This document shows positions 22,588-38,897 of a stretch of DNA of 64,000 bases, piece after piece. The number at the start of each line of letters is the position of its first letter. Within the stretch, counting starts at the first letter, position 1. The notes under the pieces are model-generated. The model was not told the origin of the DNA. It saw nothing but the letters and a program-made list of their open reading frames with translations, and did not search any database. This stretch comes from Saccharum officinarum (taxonomy: Eukaryota; Streptophyta; Magnoliopsida; Poales; Poaceae), in the NCBI GenBank assembly GCA_020631735.1, contig CM036209.1:5617451-5681450 (forward strand), read 5' to 3'. Both the position numbers and the translations under genes were made by a program.

Positions 22588-24638
22588 GGGAATCTCATGA
22601 GCAAAAGCACGTTCAGGGGATACCCCTGTGGTGGAGCGAAGACGGACTGATACTCCTGCAACAGTTGTGCAATAGCAGGAATCGGAGTCGAAGGCTCAGG
22701 CTTGGTAGTTGTGATAGCCGTGACTTGAACAACAGTGCCTGGAGGTAGAGATGTCAATTCCCCTTGAAGCATGCTGGTCTTCCCATTGTATGGAATGCTC
22801 AACCATTTTTGCGCCCAGTCCACCTGCATCGGACTGTGTTGAACCAGCCAGTCCATACCTACAATGAGATCGTAATGGGCCAGCGGCAGAATCTTAGCAT
22901 CAGTATGGAAAGAACACCCCTGAACATGCCACGCAAGCTGTGGGTACTGCTGAGAACACACCAGAATTTGACCATCGGCAATCTTGACCTTCAGAGGATG
23001 TTGCAGAGGTAACTGGCCTGACAACTTAGAGCTCAAAGTGGAGCTAACAAATGTGTGGGAACTCCCCGAGTCCAACAAAATTGTGGCGGGAATACCTTGC
23101 ACTGTTCCATGAAATTGTATGGTGCTGACTGCAGACAAGCCATTAAGGGCAGCGAGAGAAACTGCCAAACAAACTTGAGCTTCAGTAGTCTCCTCCTCAG
23201 ACTGCTCAATATCAGAACACTCCTCGTTGTGACAGATGTCCCAGAATTCTTGCAAAACATGTAACTGAATGTTCTCGGAGCAGCGATGATCACGCGACCA
23301 CTTTTCCCCACAATGTATGCACAGTCCCCGGGCACGACGATAAGAACGGAGAGTATTCAACCTGTCCTCAATACCGCGGCCACGCCGCTCAGTCCCAGCT
23401 GCCTGAACCGGCTTGTCCATCTTGTCAGGTTTCTCAGCAGCAAAAGGGGCTTGTGTCACAGTGGTGCGAATGCCGGCAAACTTGGTGGGAGTGAAGGTGT
23501 CAAAACGCCTGCCCTCCTTGCGACGCGAAGAATCTACCAGTTCCTCTTGCAGCAGTGCCAGAACACAAGCTTCGTCAAAGGAACCCGGCCGCTGCATATG
23601 CACAGCGCTGCGAATGTCATCCCGAAGCCCATCCATAAAGCGCATGGCAAAGAATACCGGATCAATGTTACGAGTATATGCCAACAACTGATCCACCAAC
23701 TCTGCAAACCTGTCAATATAATCCTGCACAACCGATGACTGCTTGATCCGAAAGAGCTTCCGAATCAAGGCTTCATACTGGCTTTTGCCGAAGCGATCCA
23801 TCACCAACTGGCTGAAGTGCGCCCATGACAGGCGACGCCCACGATGGTCCAGAGACTGCACCCACCTAGCTGCGGCCCCAGAGAGATTCATGGTGGCTGC
23901 CTTAATCCAGAGATGAGGTTCCACCGAGTACATGTCAAAATAATCTTCACAATTGCTGAGCCAAAGCTTTGGGTTCTCTCCAGAAAACACCGGAAAGTCG
24001 AATTTGGGCAGCTTGCTGCTGGAATATCGCTTGCCCAATTGAGAGTGCCTACCATGCAACCCCTCGACAGCATCACCAAATAGAATATCATCAGTGAGTA
24101 ATTCAGGGTTCGACAGAGAACGTTGTATAGGATGAAAAGGCTTGGGAACCGAAGAGATTGTAGGACCAAACGTACCCTTGACCGGGAGTTGAGTCAGGGA
24201 CTCGGACTCCCGGTAGTGTGTGGCGACGCGGGGCCCGACATCAGGGCGATGTCCAGCGGAGTACGTAGGCGCGGTCACCACGGGTTGCGCCAGGATTCCC
24301 GCTGGAGTAGCCGGCGCGGCGTCGAGCACCACACGGCTGACTGACTTGCGCAACGCCGTCATCTCCTCGCGCATCTTCTCGATCTTGCCGTCCTGCTGGC
24401 GCAGCGTGCCGATCTCATTGCGAAGCTCTTGCACAGACTTGTCGATGGAGGGGCGCCATTCGTCGAACACCTGGACGGCATCCTCCACCCGCCCGAACCG
24501 GTCGGAGATCGAGCGGTCCATGGCGGAAATCCGACTGCCGAGAGACACCTCCACCGCGCCAACACGGGATTCAACCCCGTTCACCGCCACCTTCACGGAC
24601 TTAATCTCCTCGAGGATAAGCTGGAAGGAGGGATCCAT
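22437..24638 (-). CDS. Gag-protease of Reina-like Ty3/gypsy element
   Basis: The first in-frame ATG is at 24638 (MDPSFQLILEEIK). An N-terminal helical, coiled-coil-like region covers about residues 1-110, then a capsid domain (PKLWLSNCEDYFDMY, AARWVQSL), a zinc-knuckle-like CIHCGEKWSRDHRC, and an aspartic protease (LLDSGSSHTFVSS, DLIVGMDWL). The frame leaves the true protein at the G run 22616-22619 and ends as an out-of-frame tail at 22437. Apart from that single phase change I see no damage, so the element is close to coding-complete. Confidence 0.88.
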   Translation of the reverse strand: MDPSFQLILEEIKSVKVAVNGVESRVGAVEVSLGSRISAMDRSISDRFGRVEDAVQVFDEWRPSIDKSVQELRNEIGTLRQQDGKIEKMREEMTALRKSVSRVVLDAAPATPAGILAQPVVTAPTYSAGHRPDVGPRVATHYRESESLTQLPVKGTFGPTISSVPKPFHPIQRSLSNPELLTDDILFGDAVEGLHGRHSQLGKRYSSSKLPKFDFPVFSGENPKLWLSNCEDYFDMYSVEPHLWIKAATMNLSGAAARWVQSLDHRGRRLSWAHFSQLVMDRFGKSQYEALIRKLFRIKQSSVVQDYIDRFAELVDQLLAYTRNIDPVFFAMRFMDGLRDDIRSAVHMQRPGSFDEACVLALLQEELVDSSRRKEGRRFDTFTPTKFAGIRTTVTQAPFAAEKPDKMDKPVQAAGTERRGRGIEDRLNTLRSYRRARGLCIHCGEKWSRDHRCSENIQLHVLQEFWDICHNEECSDIEQSEEETTEAQVCLAVSLAALNGLSAVSTIQFHGTVQGIPATILLDSGSSHTFVSSTLSSKLSGQLPLQHPLKVKIADGQILVCSQQYPQLAWHVQGCSFHTDAKILPLAHYDLIVGMDWLVQHSPMQVDWAQKWLSIPYNGKTSMLQGELTSLPPGTVVQVTAITTTKPEPSTPIPAIAQLLQEYQSVFAPPQGYPLNVLLLMRFPWFLELFRSMCDPTAILRPSRMRSSARFLICSALVLCSPAKVLSPHRCSL

Positions 24639-24763
24639 GGCTCCCAGTTCCTTGCGGAACCGAGTGAAATGATCGTGCTCGATCTGATGTGGCTCCAGCA
24701 CGACGGGTGGGATGGGAGGGAATTTGTGGATGGATTTGGTGGATAGGCTGAGGAATCCGTTGG

Positions 24764-24777
24764 CTCTGGTACCAAAT
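24764..24777 (-). promoter_or_regulatory. Primer binding site of Reina-like element
   Basis: The minus strand reads ATTTGGTACCAGAGCC immediately inside the 5' LTR. TGGTACCAGAGC matches the initiator-Met primer site TGGTATCAGAGC at 11 of 12 positions. Confidence 0.85.
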
Positions 24778-25115
24778 TGTTAGCAGCAGGGGTGAAGAAC
24801 AGGAGGAATCGGATGAAGGTAGGAGAAGAACAGCAGAGGTTCCGACGGAGGACGAGTTCTTAACATAAGGAACGAAAGGTTCATTACAATGTTCGATAAC
24901 CCCCTTTGGCAAGAAGGTCCTATCTATATAGCAAGACACCTGCACACGTCTTCATTCATCTCGGCTCGGCTCAATTGTTCACCCAGCTAGACCCGGTATA
25001 ACGTGGGTTGGGTTCTCTGGTCCTCTTCGGCCTGGTGGGCTGTAGCCCATCAGCAGCAGGTGCCCCAGCATCACCTTCAGAGACTTGATCTGGATCAGCA
25101 GGTGAGATGCTGACA
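24778..25115 (-). repeat. 5' LTR of Reina-like element (338 bp)
   Basis: Same length and, by eye, same sequence as 19510-19847. With the TGCAC duplications on both outer sides it delimits a complete 5606-bp element (19510-25115). Identical LTRs imply a recent insertion. Confidence 0.95.
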
Positions 25116-25270
25116 TGCACATGTATGGGAGGACGAACACCGATGCCTGTTGTGGGTAGCTAATGGCGACGCCAGCGGTGCATGCGTCTAGGAGGACGAA
25201 CGCCGAAACCTGTTGTGGGTAGCTAATGCCGACCGCGCAGGCAGCGAGGCCGGCGAAGAAGGCAGTCAAC
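25116..25270 (-). pseudogene. Membrane-protein reading frame, upstream part, cut by Reina-like insertion
   Basis: A minus-strand frame containing two copies of a hydrophobic unit, ISYPQQVSAFVLLDACTAG and ISYPQQASVFVLPYMCTAG; the last residues come from the other side of the insertion. In phase with 19125-19504 when one target duplication is removed. Its upstream limit coincides with a transposon-like border (GGGGCGGAGTCAGG) near 25277, so the 5' part of the frame is missing or lies elsewhere. Family not recognised. Confidence 0.45.
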
Positions 25271-25276
25271 CATAGC

Positions 25277-25736
25277 CAGGGGCGGAGTCAGGAATTATAC
25301 ATAAAGTGAGGCCGGCCAAAAAAATCTAACTCGTAAAACCTGAGTGCAGCTCAATTGATTAGGTTTCTCGTGATAACCGTCTCACCGTCTGACTTTAATT
25401 CATCGACTTAACATATGTGCTCGTATTTTCTTATATGTATTTAGGATCAAATGTGTAGGTGATAGCCCCTTGACAGCGAGGCGTCTAGGGTGATTTCGTA
25501 AACCTCTAGATATACAGTATTTTGGAGGTGCTCGTAGGATGATTTTATTATCTAGTTTTGATTTATATGATTTTATTATATAGAATATATTAATAAATAT
25601 ACATGACAAGAATTTTATTATGTTTTTCTCTTAACACAAACAAAAACTATAAATTTAGACTAGTACTTTTTTTTTTGGTGAAGTTAGGAGGTCCGGGGGG
25701 GGGGGGGGGTGTGCCCTACCAACCCCCTGGCTCCGC
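25277..25736. mobile_element. Possible nonautonomous DNA element
   Basis: The left border has CCAGGGGCGGAGTCAGGA and the right border CCCCCTGGCTCCGC, an imperfect inverted pair, with CATAG on both outer sides. The inside is AT-rich and has a 15-G run (25695-25709). Ends of this GGCGGAGCCAGG type are common in grass intergenic DNA. The superfamily is not determined. Confidence 0.35.
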
Positions 25737-25801
25737 CATAGGCTGTGATCAATTTCACAGTAAAGTATTTAGACATCATATTTGTACGTAGCTTCTCAAT
25801 A

Positions 25802-27551
25802 TCAATATCCATGGACAGAACCATCATCACTCTCAGAATCATATTCAGGGTCATCCATAAAAGGCCAACATATACCAGAGTGTCCTTCATCGTAACCACC
25901 TCTACTAGGATGTTTTAAGTCATTCACGTCCTGGTTCTTGCATCCATAGCAGTGACCTGATACAATAATATATAAAATAATAAACTCTCAAAATTCAAAA
26001 ATATAGTTGAATTACACAAAAAAATTAAATATGTAATAATTATGTAATGTATATTTATAAGGGTGGAATATCTGACTAAAACTACTGATATGAAACATGT
26101 TTGTTCAGTTTTGGGTAGCCCAATTGAAAATTGACCTAGGATTATAAAATATATCTAAAAATCTTTAAAGTTTATAATTTTAAGAAAATTAGAACATAAA
26201 TATCGTACCACAGTCATTTGGCTCCAGCGGGCAGCAGAGAAAAGATTTGACACCACACAGCTGCTTTACTTCAGCAAAATAAAGTTTTGAAGTCCAAACA
26301 TCAGAATTTCCATGCTTTTCCTCAATAGTGAAGTTATAGTGATGAAAATTCTTGTCATGAGACTCAATGCTGAAACATTGTCTGTGAAGCTCACCAAACT
26401 TGTGCTCGATGCCCTGCAAATACATAAGCAAACAATTACAAACATAACCTTTGATTGAGTTGTGAAAATAAAAAGAAATGAACAGTGTTGACAAACCTCA
26501 AAATGTAACTTTTCACTTTCGGCAGAATTTGTGAAACCTAAGAAGCATTCCTCACTCATCCATTTGGATCCATTCTCAATTGTTTTCTTGTAAGAAACTT
26601 TTTTCATACTCTTGCAATACTCCTTTACCTCCTTGTCTATAAGATCATAGAACTCATCTGAATCATTAGAGTTCTCCTCTTCTTGATCCACCTCAGGGAG
26701 AGAAGACACATCATCTTCATAACCTCCCAACTTCAACCTTAAAATTACATTTTGATTTGTTAGAAAGAACATCTTGGAAAGGTAAAGTGCCTAGTAACTT
26801 AGGGTTTATGGCAAGAACAATAAAACATAAGGTTAATTCGTTTAGAACAATCTCCATAAGCTTTTATGTAAGAGCAGAAACCTCTTAAGAGTGAAGTAAG
26901 CCATTAGTCTCCAACAAATTGTTTATGAGATAAAATGAAGTTAAGCATATAAACAAGGACAAAGACAAAACAGGGTGTCTGGTTTGAATAAGTGGGGTTA
27001 GATTTAGGAGTATGGATTGGACAACACATTTAGATTGTGGGCAGCACATTCAGCATCCAATTTCCTTAAACCAAACACCCAATATATGTTCCTAGCAAGG
27101 ATTGTTATGGACGTTGTTAGGATCGAGAGGAGAGAGTCGAGGGGAGCGGTGGCGGAGCTGCAGTACCCGTGGCGCTATAGTACCTCGAGTACTGTTCACG
27201 TCGGCGAGAGGCAGAGGACCGGCAGCTAGGTCTACGAGGGACACTGGGAACGCCGGCCGCGGGGCTTCGCCCACGGTCGGCAAGAGAGAAGGTTTTTCCT
27301 TCTAATCTCTTGCTTGATTAGATGGATACATCTGCTCTCCTTATATAGAGAAGATTTCTTGACTTACAAGCAAGGCTTACTTGACCCCTAAGTAAGCGAC
27401 TAATTAACCCTAACGGGCTAAGGCCCAATAGGCTCTTGACTCTTCTAACAAGGATTCTCATGACAAGAAACACAAAAATGAATTATGAAAAAAGTACTTA
27501 CATCTCTGAAAACCATTCGTCAAATCTATCATGAAAACCACAAGGATCCAT
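25802..27551 (-). CDS. DUF3615-like protein (4 exons, 216 aa)
   Basis: Exons, minus strand: 27502-27551, 26497-26737, 26209-26413 and 25802-25956. All junctions are GT..AG, phases match throughout, and the sum is 651 nt with a TGA at 25802. The N-terminus MDPCGFHDRFDEWFSEM is followed by an acidic stretch (VDQEEENSNDSDEFYD). The C-terminal half has HHYNF, LYFAEV, LCCPLEP, CYGC and LKHPSRGGYDEGH, a pattern I associate with the grass DUF3615 domain; no function is established for it. Intron 1 contains a solo LTR. An acceptor-like TTGATTAG lies just before the ATG, so further 5' exons are possible. Confidence 0.6.
27103..27450 (-). mobile_element. Solo LTR in intron 1 of the DUF3615-like gene
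   Basis: Bounded by TGTTA..TAACA and flanked by the 5-bp duplication AGGAT (27098-27102 and 27451-27455). Read on the minus strand it starts TGTTAGAAGAG and has CTATATAAGG in the middle followed by a leader-like region, the order of an LTR promoter. No internal element sequence is adjacent, so it is the product of LTR-LTR recombination. Family not determined; copia-like by eye. Confidence 0.8.
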
Positions 27552-30077
27552 CACGACCCTAATCAAGATCACAAGTGCCACAACGCAGTTAGCATTTTAC
27601 TAGTTTCATATTATTTAAAAAACATAAAGCTTGTCTACACTTTGAAGGATGCTACAAAACATGCAACTTTGATCAGAAGCTAACTGGCATCCTGAACTAA
27701 AATAATTAATACATCTAAAGCTTACGAAACATGATCTAATTAACAAGAAGGCAATACAAGAAAACTGATGGTTGTAAGATAAGAGACAGTGGGGACAAAA
27801 ATAAGGTGAGAATAAAGGCTCCCTAGAATATTACATAGAATTATATAGATCGCATTTCACTACACTAGTGATAGTATTTATAAGGAACTAGAAAACTATA
27901 TGTTTGTATGTGGCTTTATGAGGCATAAAAGCAGTTAACAACAACATGAAATACCAACATTACAACAAGAATAAAGCCCATTTTAGTCCCAAGCCAATAG
28001 CGATAGCTAGCCATTATCGGCGTATATGAAGTAAATAATTCAAAGGAGAAGGTAGCATATATATACAGGGACAGATATTTCTCCTTGGATGAAACACCCC
28101 CCTCCACAAGAGGAAGTCTCTCTCCTTGAGAGACCTTACCAAGGGACCCAATAATACCATCCCTATTCGCCTCCAGCTCTCTCTTCTCAGACCTAAACCA
28201 TACACTTCAAATGCAATTAGAACAAATAATCTCTAAAATAAGTGATTATCATCTTAGAGCAAATGATAATGATTCACAGGCTGAGGATAGCATACATGGT
28301 CGAATCTTTCTCCTCCGAGGACCTCTGGATCTCAAAAGAAATACCCTCCTCCGCAAGAGGATGTGCCTCTGCTTGAGCAACCTCACCAATGGATTCATCA
28401 TCCTTACTTGCTTCCGAATCCAATTTCTCAAACCTAAAGCATCCATTTCAATCTGATCAGAACAAATAATTTATAAATAAATCCTTAATAACTTCGAGCA
28501 TATGACAAATGGCAACAAGTATTAAGGTTCATTTGGTTAAACAAATCTACTTATAAGCTTGTATGTTAGGATTGGAACCTTTAGAGAATTGCCGAATTTT
28601 CCAAAGATGAGAGCGGAAGTTAAAACTGCTAGCCCATGAAGCATGAATAAGACATGAATGCTAATGGGTTGAGGGACCAATTTCCTAATGGTTTGTCTAT
28701 CTGTGGTCACCACCATGGTGTGAATGTGGGATGATATAACATTTTTTATTTTTATACTAGACATATGCTCTGTTTCTGTGGAAGGAGATGATGAGACAGA
28801 TCATCAGATAGTAGGATGTGACATACTACAAGAGTTCTTACAGCTGTGACATCCAATCTGGCAGTTGATCTTCTTCATGCAAGAGTCTGATGTTGCCTGC
28901 TGTCCATACTAGAAGAACCATCTTCTTCATGCAAGAGTGTCTGATGTTGACTGGTGTCCATACTAGAAGAACCAGGTAGCACAAATTATGAAAGTACACC
29001 ATGATCACTTTTGGGTATATAGCAACACAATTATGAAACTACAGGTAAAAGCGTAAAAGAAAAATAAGTAGTAGGGAACTGACAGCATGATAGCATTTAT
29101 GAAGCAACGAGAGAATAATTGATTCGCCACTAATTCATTAGTCAGATTTTTTTCAAAGGCATAATGAGAACGTGAAGCACTGTGCAAGTGAGCAGATGAG
29201 AATTGAATGTAACATACATTGTCCAACCTTCCTCCTCTTTTTCTTTTTAATTAACGAACCGGGCACTAGGTGTGCCAATTTGTATTGATAGAGAAGAAGC
29301 TTCCTCCTCTAAGGACCCGTGATTTTCTGCAGTAGATTTTGAGAGCGAGGTTACGCGATGTGCTTTTAGTAGCGCAACCAGCAACCAGCAACCAGAAAGT
29401 CCTCGCCTTTCGCCGGCTTCGACTTCTGAATCGAGGGCGGCGACGTGCCGGTCCTCGACGAGACGACTTTAACAAAAAGGATCTGGGAGGGATTCTATCT
29501 ATCTATTAGAAGACTCACCGGCATCCATCGACGAACAAGAATAGAGATAACATATCGGGCCGTGCCGTGCGGCCCGTGGGTTTGGCAGGGAAACCGATTC
29601 TCTCTAGAATCAGGACAACTCTACTATCAAAAGGAGACAAGAATTTCTCAAAAAAAAAAACAAAAGGAGACAAGATTACAAAAACCAGAAAAAATGTCCA
29701 GTTTTTTTTGGGCAAAACAATTAGCAAAAAAGTAAAACCATTCCACATTTGGATTAGATTCAGTTTCCCTCTTAAAAACGTTTTCACAGGGAAACCGAAT
29801 TGCTATTGACACCATAAAAGCGATCTCTGTCGCCGAACAGATATAACACACTCCTATATCGAATATAATACCTTTTGTATCATGCATTTCACAACCACTC
29901 CCTTGTTTAACGTACCATAACACTACTAGCCACCTCAAGAATAAGAATAATTACATGCACAAAGAAAAATGGCTAACCCAACAGCTATATATAGCCGTCA
30001 TGCTCTCTATAGAACCCCTGCCCAGTACAACATAGGGATACAAGTCGTCGTTCGCACATCTCATCCATCTCTACTAC
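27552..30077 (-). other. Upstream region with duplicated acidic exon-like segments
   Basis: No complete gene can be drawn, but minus-strand exon-like pieces occur. Two diverged copies (about 28045-28200 and 28285-28440) each follow a TTTAG acceptor and encode FRSEKRELEANRDG.. and FRFEKLDSEASKDD.. types. A shorter tandem pair (about 28870-28970) encodes GSSSMD..QHQTL twice, with a 2-base loss in one copy. A GC-rich segment (about 29390-29475) could be a first exon. They may be 5' exons of the DUF3615-like gene or a decayed neighbour. Confidence 0.35.
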
Positions 30078-35068
<4,991 letters not shown>

Positions 35069-38000
35069 CCTTCCTGACCCCGGCGGCGGCGGCGGTGGCG
35101 CCGGCGGCCTTCTAGAAGCTTCTGGAGCGGGGGATAAGGGGACAAACAATGGGGAGCTCGTATGCTAGTAGCAGAGACCGTACAAAGCGAAACGATTTTG
35201 GTTGGGCTGGCCGGCTGGGTTCGGTTATAAGGAGGGAGAGAGAGGGTGAGAGGTCCGTTCCGTCCAGTCCGGGGGGAGCGGGGAAGAAGACGACGGACGG
35301 GTGTGCAGTGCGGGTGCGAGGAGGGAGAAGAAACGGGCAGAAGAAGAAGCCGCGTGGCTTCGATGGCCGACCGACGGCGACGGGGTCAAACAAACCAATC
35401 CATGGCCATGGATGCAGATTGCAGAGATAGGACAGGAGTAAATTTGCACACCTGAATTTTCACACGTGACAAATGAAAATCGGCAACACCAGTGGCATAC
35501 TGACATAATACTCTCTCCGTCCAAAAAAATATTTTTCTATTAATCACGACAAATTTGTTAAGACTCATAAAAAAAGAATTTTTTTAGAACGAGTATTTTC
35601 TTGGGTTCCACAAGAGTGTCACGGTAGGTTTGTGCGGCTTAAACTTTCTTAACTTTAACCGAATTTATAAAAATAATTAACAACATTCGTACCCCAAATA
35701 AATATACTATAAAAATATATTCAGTGGTCTATCTAATAATATAAATTATGAATTATAAATATGTATTTTTTCTACTCTAGAGAGTAGTTACTTCTAGGGG
35801 TAGGAAATAATTTCCCTATATATTATATATATTTGGTTAAAACGTTCGTCTCGCAAAGTACAATTAAACTATGCAATTAGTTTTTTATTTCGTCTATATT
35901 TAGTATTACATGCATGTACCGTAAGTTTGATGTAACGAAGAATCTTCTTTTTGTATAGTGCCAAATTCAGGAGTTTGGAAAAAACTAAACAAGGCCTTAC
36001 CACTAAATTTGTATTTTAAGGGGCCCATATGCATCCACACCTACATACTAATATTGGCTCTTGTGACATGTTTTTTTAAAACCATACAGTACAACGTAGA
36101 TGCTTATGACGCGCACACACCTATACCTATGAACACACGCATACAAACCCTATTCATATGAGCTTCTTCGAAGACTGGTCTGGCAAATCCTTGAGATTAA
36201 CGAAGTCACCACAAGCATCCTACTATCGACGAGAACGTCGACTACCACTGAAAACACAACATCACTAAATACTGGAATATTCGCTCTCACGGGGAGTTGA
36301 AGCGATGAAGCCGGCTCCTGCGACATGCTAAATGAGAATAAGATGCAAAAAAAGGATAAATTTTAATATAATCCGGCGCGACAAACATTAAAGCTCAACA
36401 TGTAGCTCGAAAACACCAATTAATCCCAATGTACGTTGGTGGTTATATGCTACTTAATACAAACGATGCGCGGCTCTCACACATACTCGAGAAAAAAAAA
36501 TCTAGTGTAGCAAGGAAAAGAAACTAAAACATACCATATGTCCTCAACTCCTCATACATCACCGGTCTCTCGCCGGTGGACCCATTTCTCATGGTATTTG
36601 GTTGGCAGACAAGTAGAGACAAAGAAATCCCACCCAAAATATTCCGTGTAATCTAGGGTGAGCTCGTCCCCTAAAAAAAATACAGACTAAAATATATCAT
36701 ATGTCGTTGTACTTCCTGACAGGCGGAAGAGTGTCGACAATGTGAGGTGAGCTCTCTAACACATGAGACGATGATGGGGCGGGGTAGTCAGGCAACGAAA
36801 GTGGGAGGAAGAGCTCTGGCGAGCTCACACAATCAAGCGAGCTCGGCCTCAGACTTGGGCGTGGTGGACGTGGGCAGCGGGGTGGGCAACTGGGGGTGAA
36901 GACAGAGTCGATTTTGAAAAAAAAGAAAAAAAAAGATAGGAGGATGACAGATGGAGCCGACGAAAAACAGGTGGATTCATAGACAGCTGCAACCTAACCA
37001 TGTCAAATTAACAATATCATCTCACATCCTCCATCCACCTAATGAAACATAAGACGAGAACGATCTCATTCCCACAACCAAAGCGGGATGGTCCCAACCA
37101 CTTCATCTACCTAACCAAACATAAAACTGTAACGATCTTATTCTCACGACCAAACACTAAGGCGATATGGTCCTAGCCTAGGAATCAGAGATAGGATTAT
37201 TCTATATCACCTTGTCTTAGAACCAAACGCTATCTAAAACTTAAGATAGTTTGACTTAGGATAAAATTAAATCATCATATTTTTGGAGATGAAGGTAATA
37301 TAAAAAATAGAATAACTTACAATTACAATTTTGAATGTAAGAAGTAGAGCAGTGGAATAAACAGCCGTGGAGCGTAGAAGACCCGACACACCCAGGGCAG
37401 GGTTGGGGGACTTGGGGTTGGACGTTGGAGGTGGAGCGATATGATTGGCTGGACCACGTTGCCCGGGCTGGGCACATGACTCCACTTGTGCGGTCGGCGT
37501 CCGGCGTTCAGCCACGCACGGCCAGCTGACAGCTGGGCCTGCCTCAGCCTCACCACCTTCATGGTGGGTTCGCGGCCTGGGCCTGGGCCGGGCCGGGCCG
37601 GGCAGGCCACTTGGTTAGTTTCCTTTCAAGGTAAAGCGAAGCCGCGTGCAACTTCACCACCGCGGCACCCGCCGTCGTTGACCGGAAAACAAACCCATGT
37701 ATGTACTATATCACAAGAAAAAAAACACGGCAACCAAAGAGGTCAGTCCTAATCCAGCATCGACACGCGCGCAGTTCCAGGATAATTCCATTCTACTGCT
37801 GTACATGTACTACTCATCTTCAAAGCTACCTAATCTTAAACTTGACCGAGCTTGCAGACAGGAGTACGAACGCGTCTAACACAACTCGTATAAATCTAAA
37901 AAACTGAAAGTCTGAAACAACACATATTTTTAATAGGGTAAAGGATACTTTACATTGGATCTAATTATGAGCATTTCACATTCATATTGTACATATTATT

Positions 38001-38897
38001 ATTACTTTTTTCTGTATAATTTGACTGAGCTTAGATATGATTATATTTCGACTTGGACAAAGGACTGCCGGTACACGAAAACATTTAGGCCGGATGATCT
38101 GAATCGGACGCCTTAAAAAAAGTCCTCCTATACTCCCTTTGTTTTCCCCTATATAATATGCATGGTGTTTGCTGTTTAGCACAACCTAGTTAGTTAAAAA
38201 TGACCTAGCTAGCTTACCTTGTCTTAACCATTCGTATATATCCAATATACTCACTGTCGTCAGTGACAACAACAAAACTTACTTAGACAAGGGAGCAGGC
38301 GTATACCATTGCGCCATCGTCGGCCTTGTTGCAAACATAGCACACATTCAGCATGCAAAATTCCAAGATGATTCCACATTCCAGCAAACCCAGCAGACAA
38401 AGTTAAATGCTGCTATTGTAGTTTATAGTTACCAGACAGAGTAGAGTACACAGTATATGCTAACAGGCGTTCCAGGGAGACGAAATTCGCAGCGGGAATC
38501 GCGGCAGGATAAGAATAAGAATGTAACGCACTGGCATCGCACCCACCTTCTGCCTGATTTGTCAACAGGACACACCAAACCCAGCCTAAACGTACAGCAG
38601 GGCAGGGCATGACAAAACCCAAGCACCGTAATCCCTATGCTTCTCTCTGCATCTGCATGCTCAATGTCACCACTCCTCCCTGCCTGTCCTTGGAGACTCC
38701 TTAAATTAAAAAGGGTAATCCAGTTATTGGCCTGAAGTACAGCTTGACTGTGAGCAGGCATGCCAATGCTGGGCGCTGCTCCTACGGCAACAACAATGCT
38801 TCTCCTCTGGACCATCATCCGTTGAAAGCAAGGCAGGCACAGATGTCCATCTCGCCATCACCATGGCGTGACTCGTGAGAGAATCAGAACAAGCATC
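35069..38897. other. Intergenic region between divergent GFAT and PAT
   Basis: Holds the promoters of both divergent genes; the GFAT side (35069-35400) is GC-rich with a weak TATA-like TTATAACC near 35225. The remainder is AT-rich with a small Stowaway-like MITE (35511-35593) and a decayed interspersed grass repeat (about 36000-36300, CGTAGATGCTTATGACGCG type). Around 37330-37640 it is GC-rich but no frame is convincing. No gene supported. Confidence 0.6.
35511..35593. mobile_element. Small Stowaway-like MITE
   Basis: 83 bp with ends CTCTCTCCGTCC and GTTCTAAAAAAATTC-like inverse, flanked by TA on both sides (35509-35510 and 35594-35595). TA duplication and the CTCCxTCCGTCC end are typical of Stowaway (Tc1/mariner) MITEs. 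The inverted repeats are imperfect. Confidence 0.5.

Noticed and set aside
36000..36350. Possible gene fragment or LINE end
   Set aside because: The sequence resembles a common decayed interspersed grass repeat. No frame or clean borders could be shown, so it is mentioned only in the intergenic description.
37267..37610. Pro-rich minus-strand frames of 70-95 codons in the GFAT-PAT intergenic region
   Set aside because: No domain, no splice context, GC-driven, and different frames are equally open.
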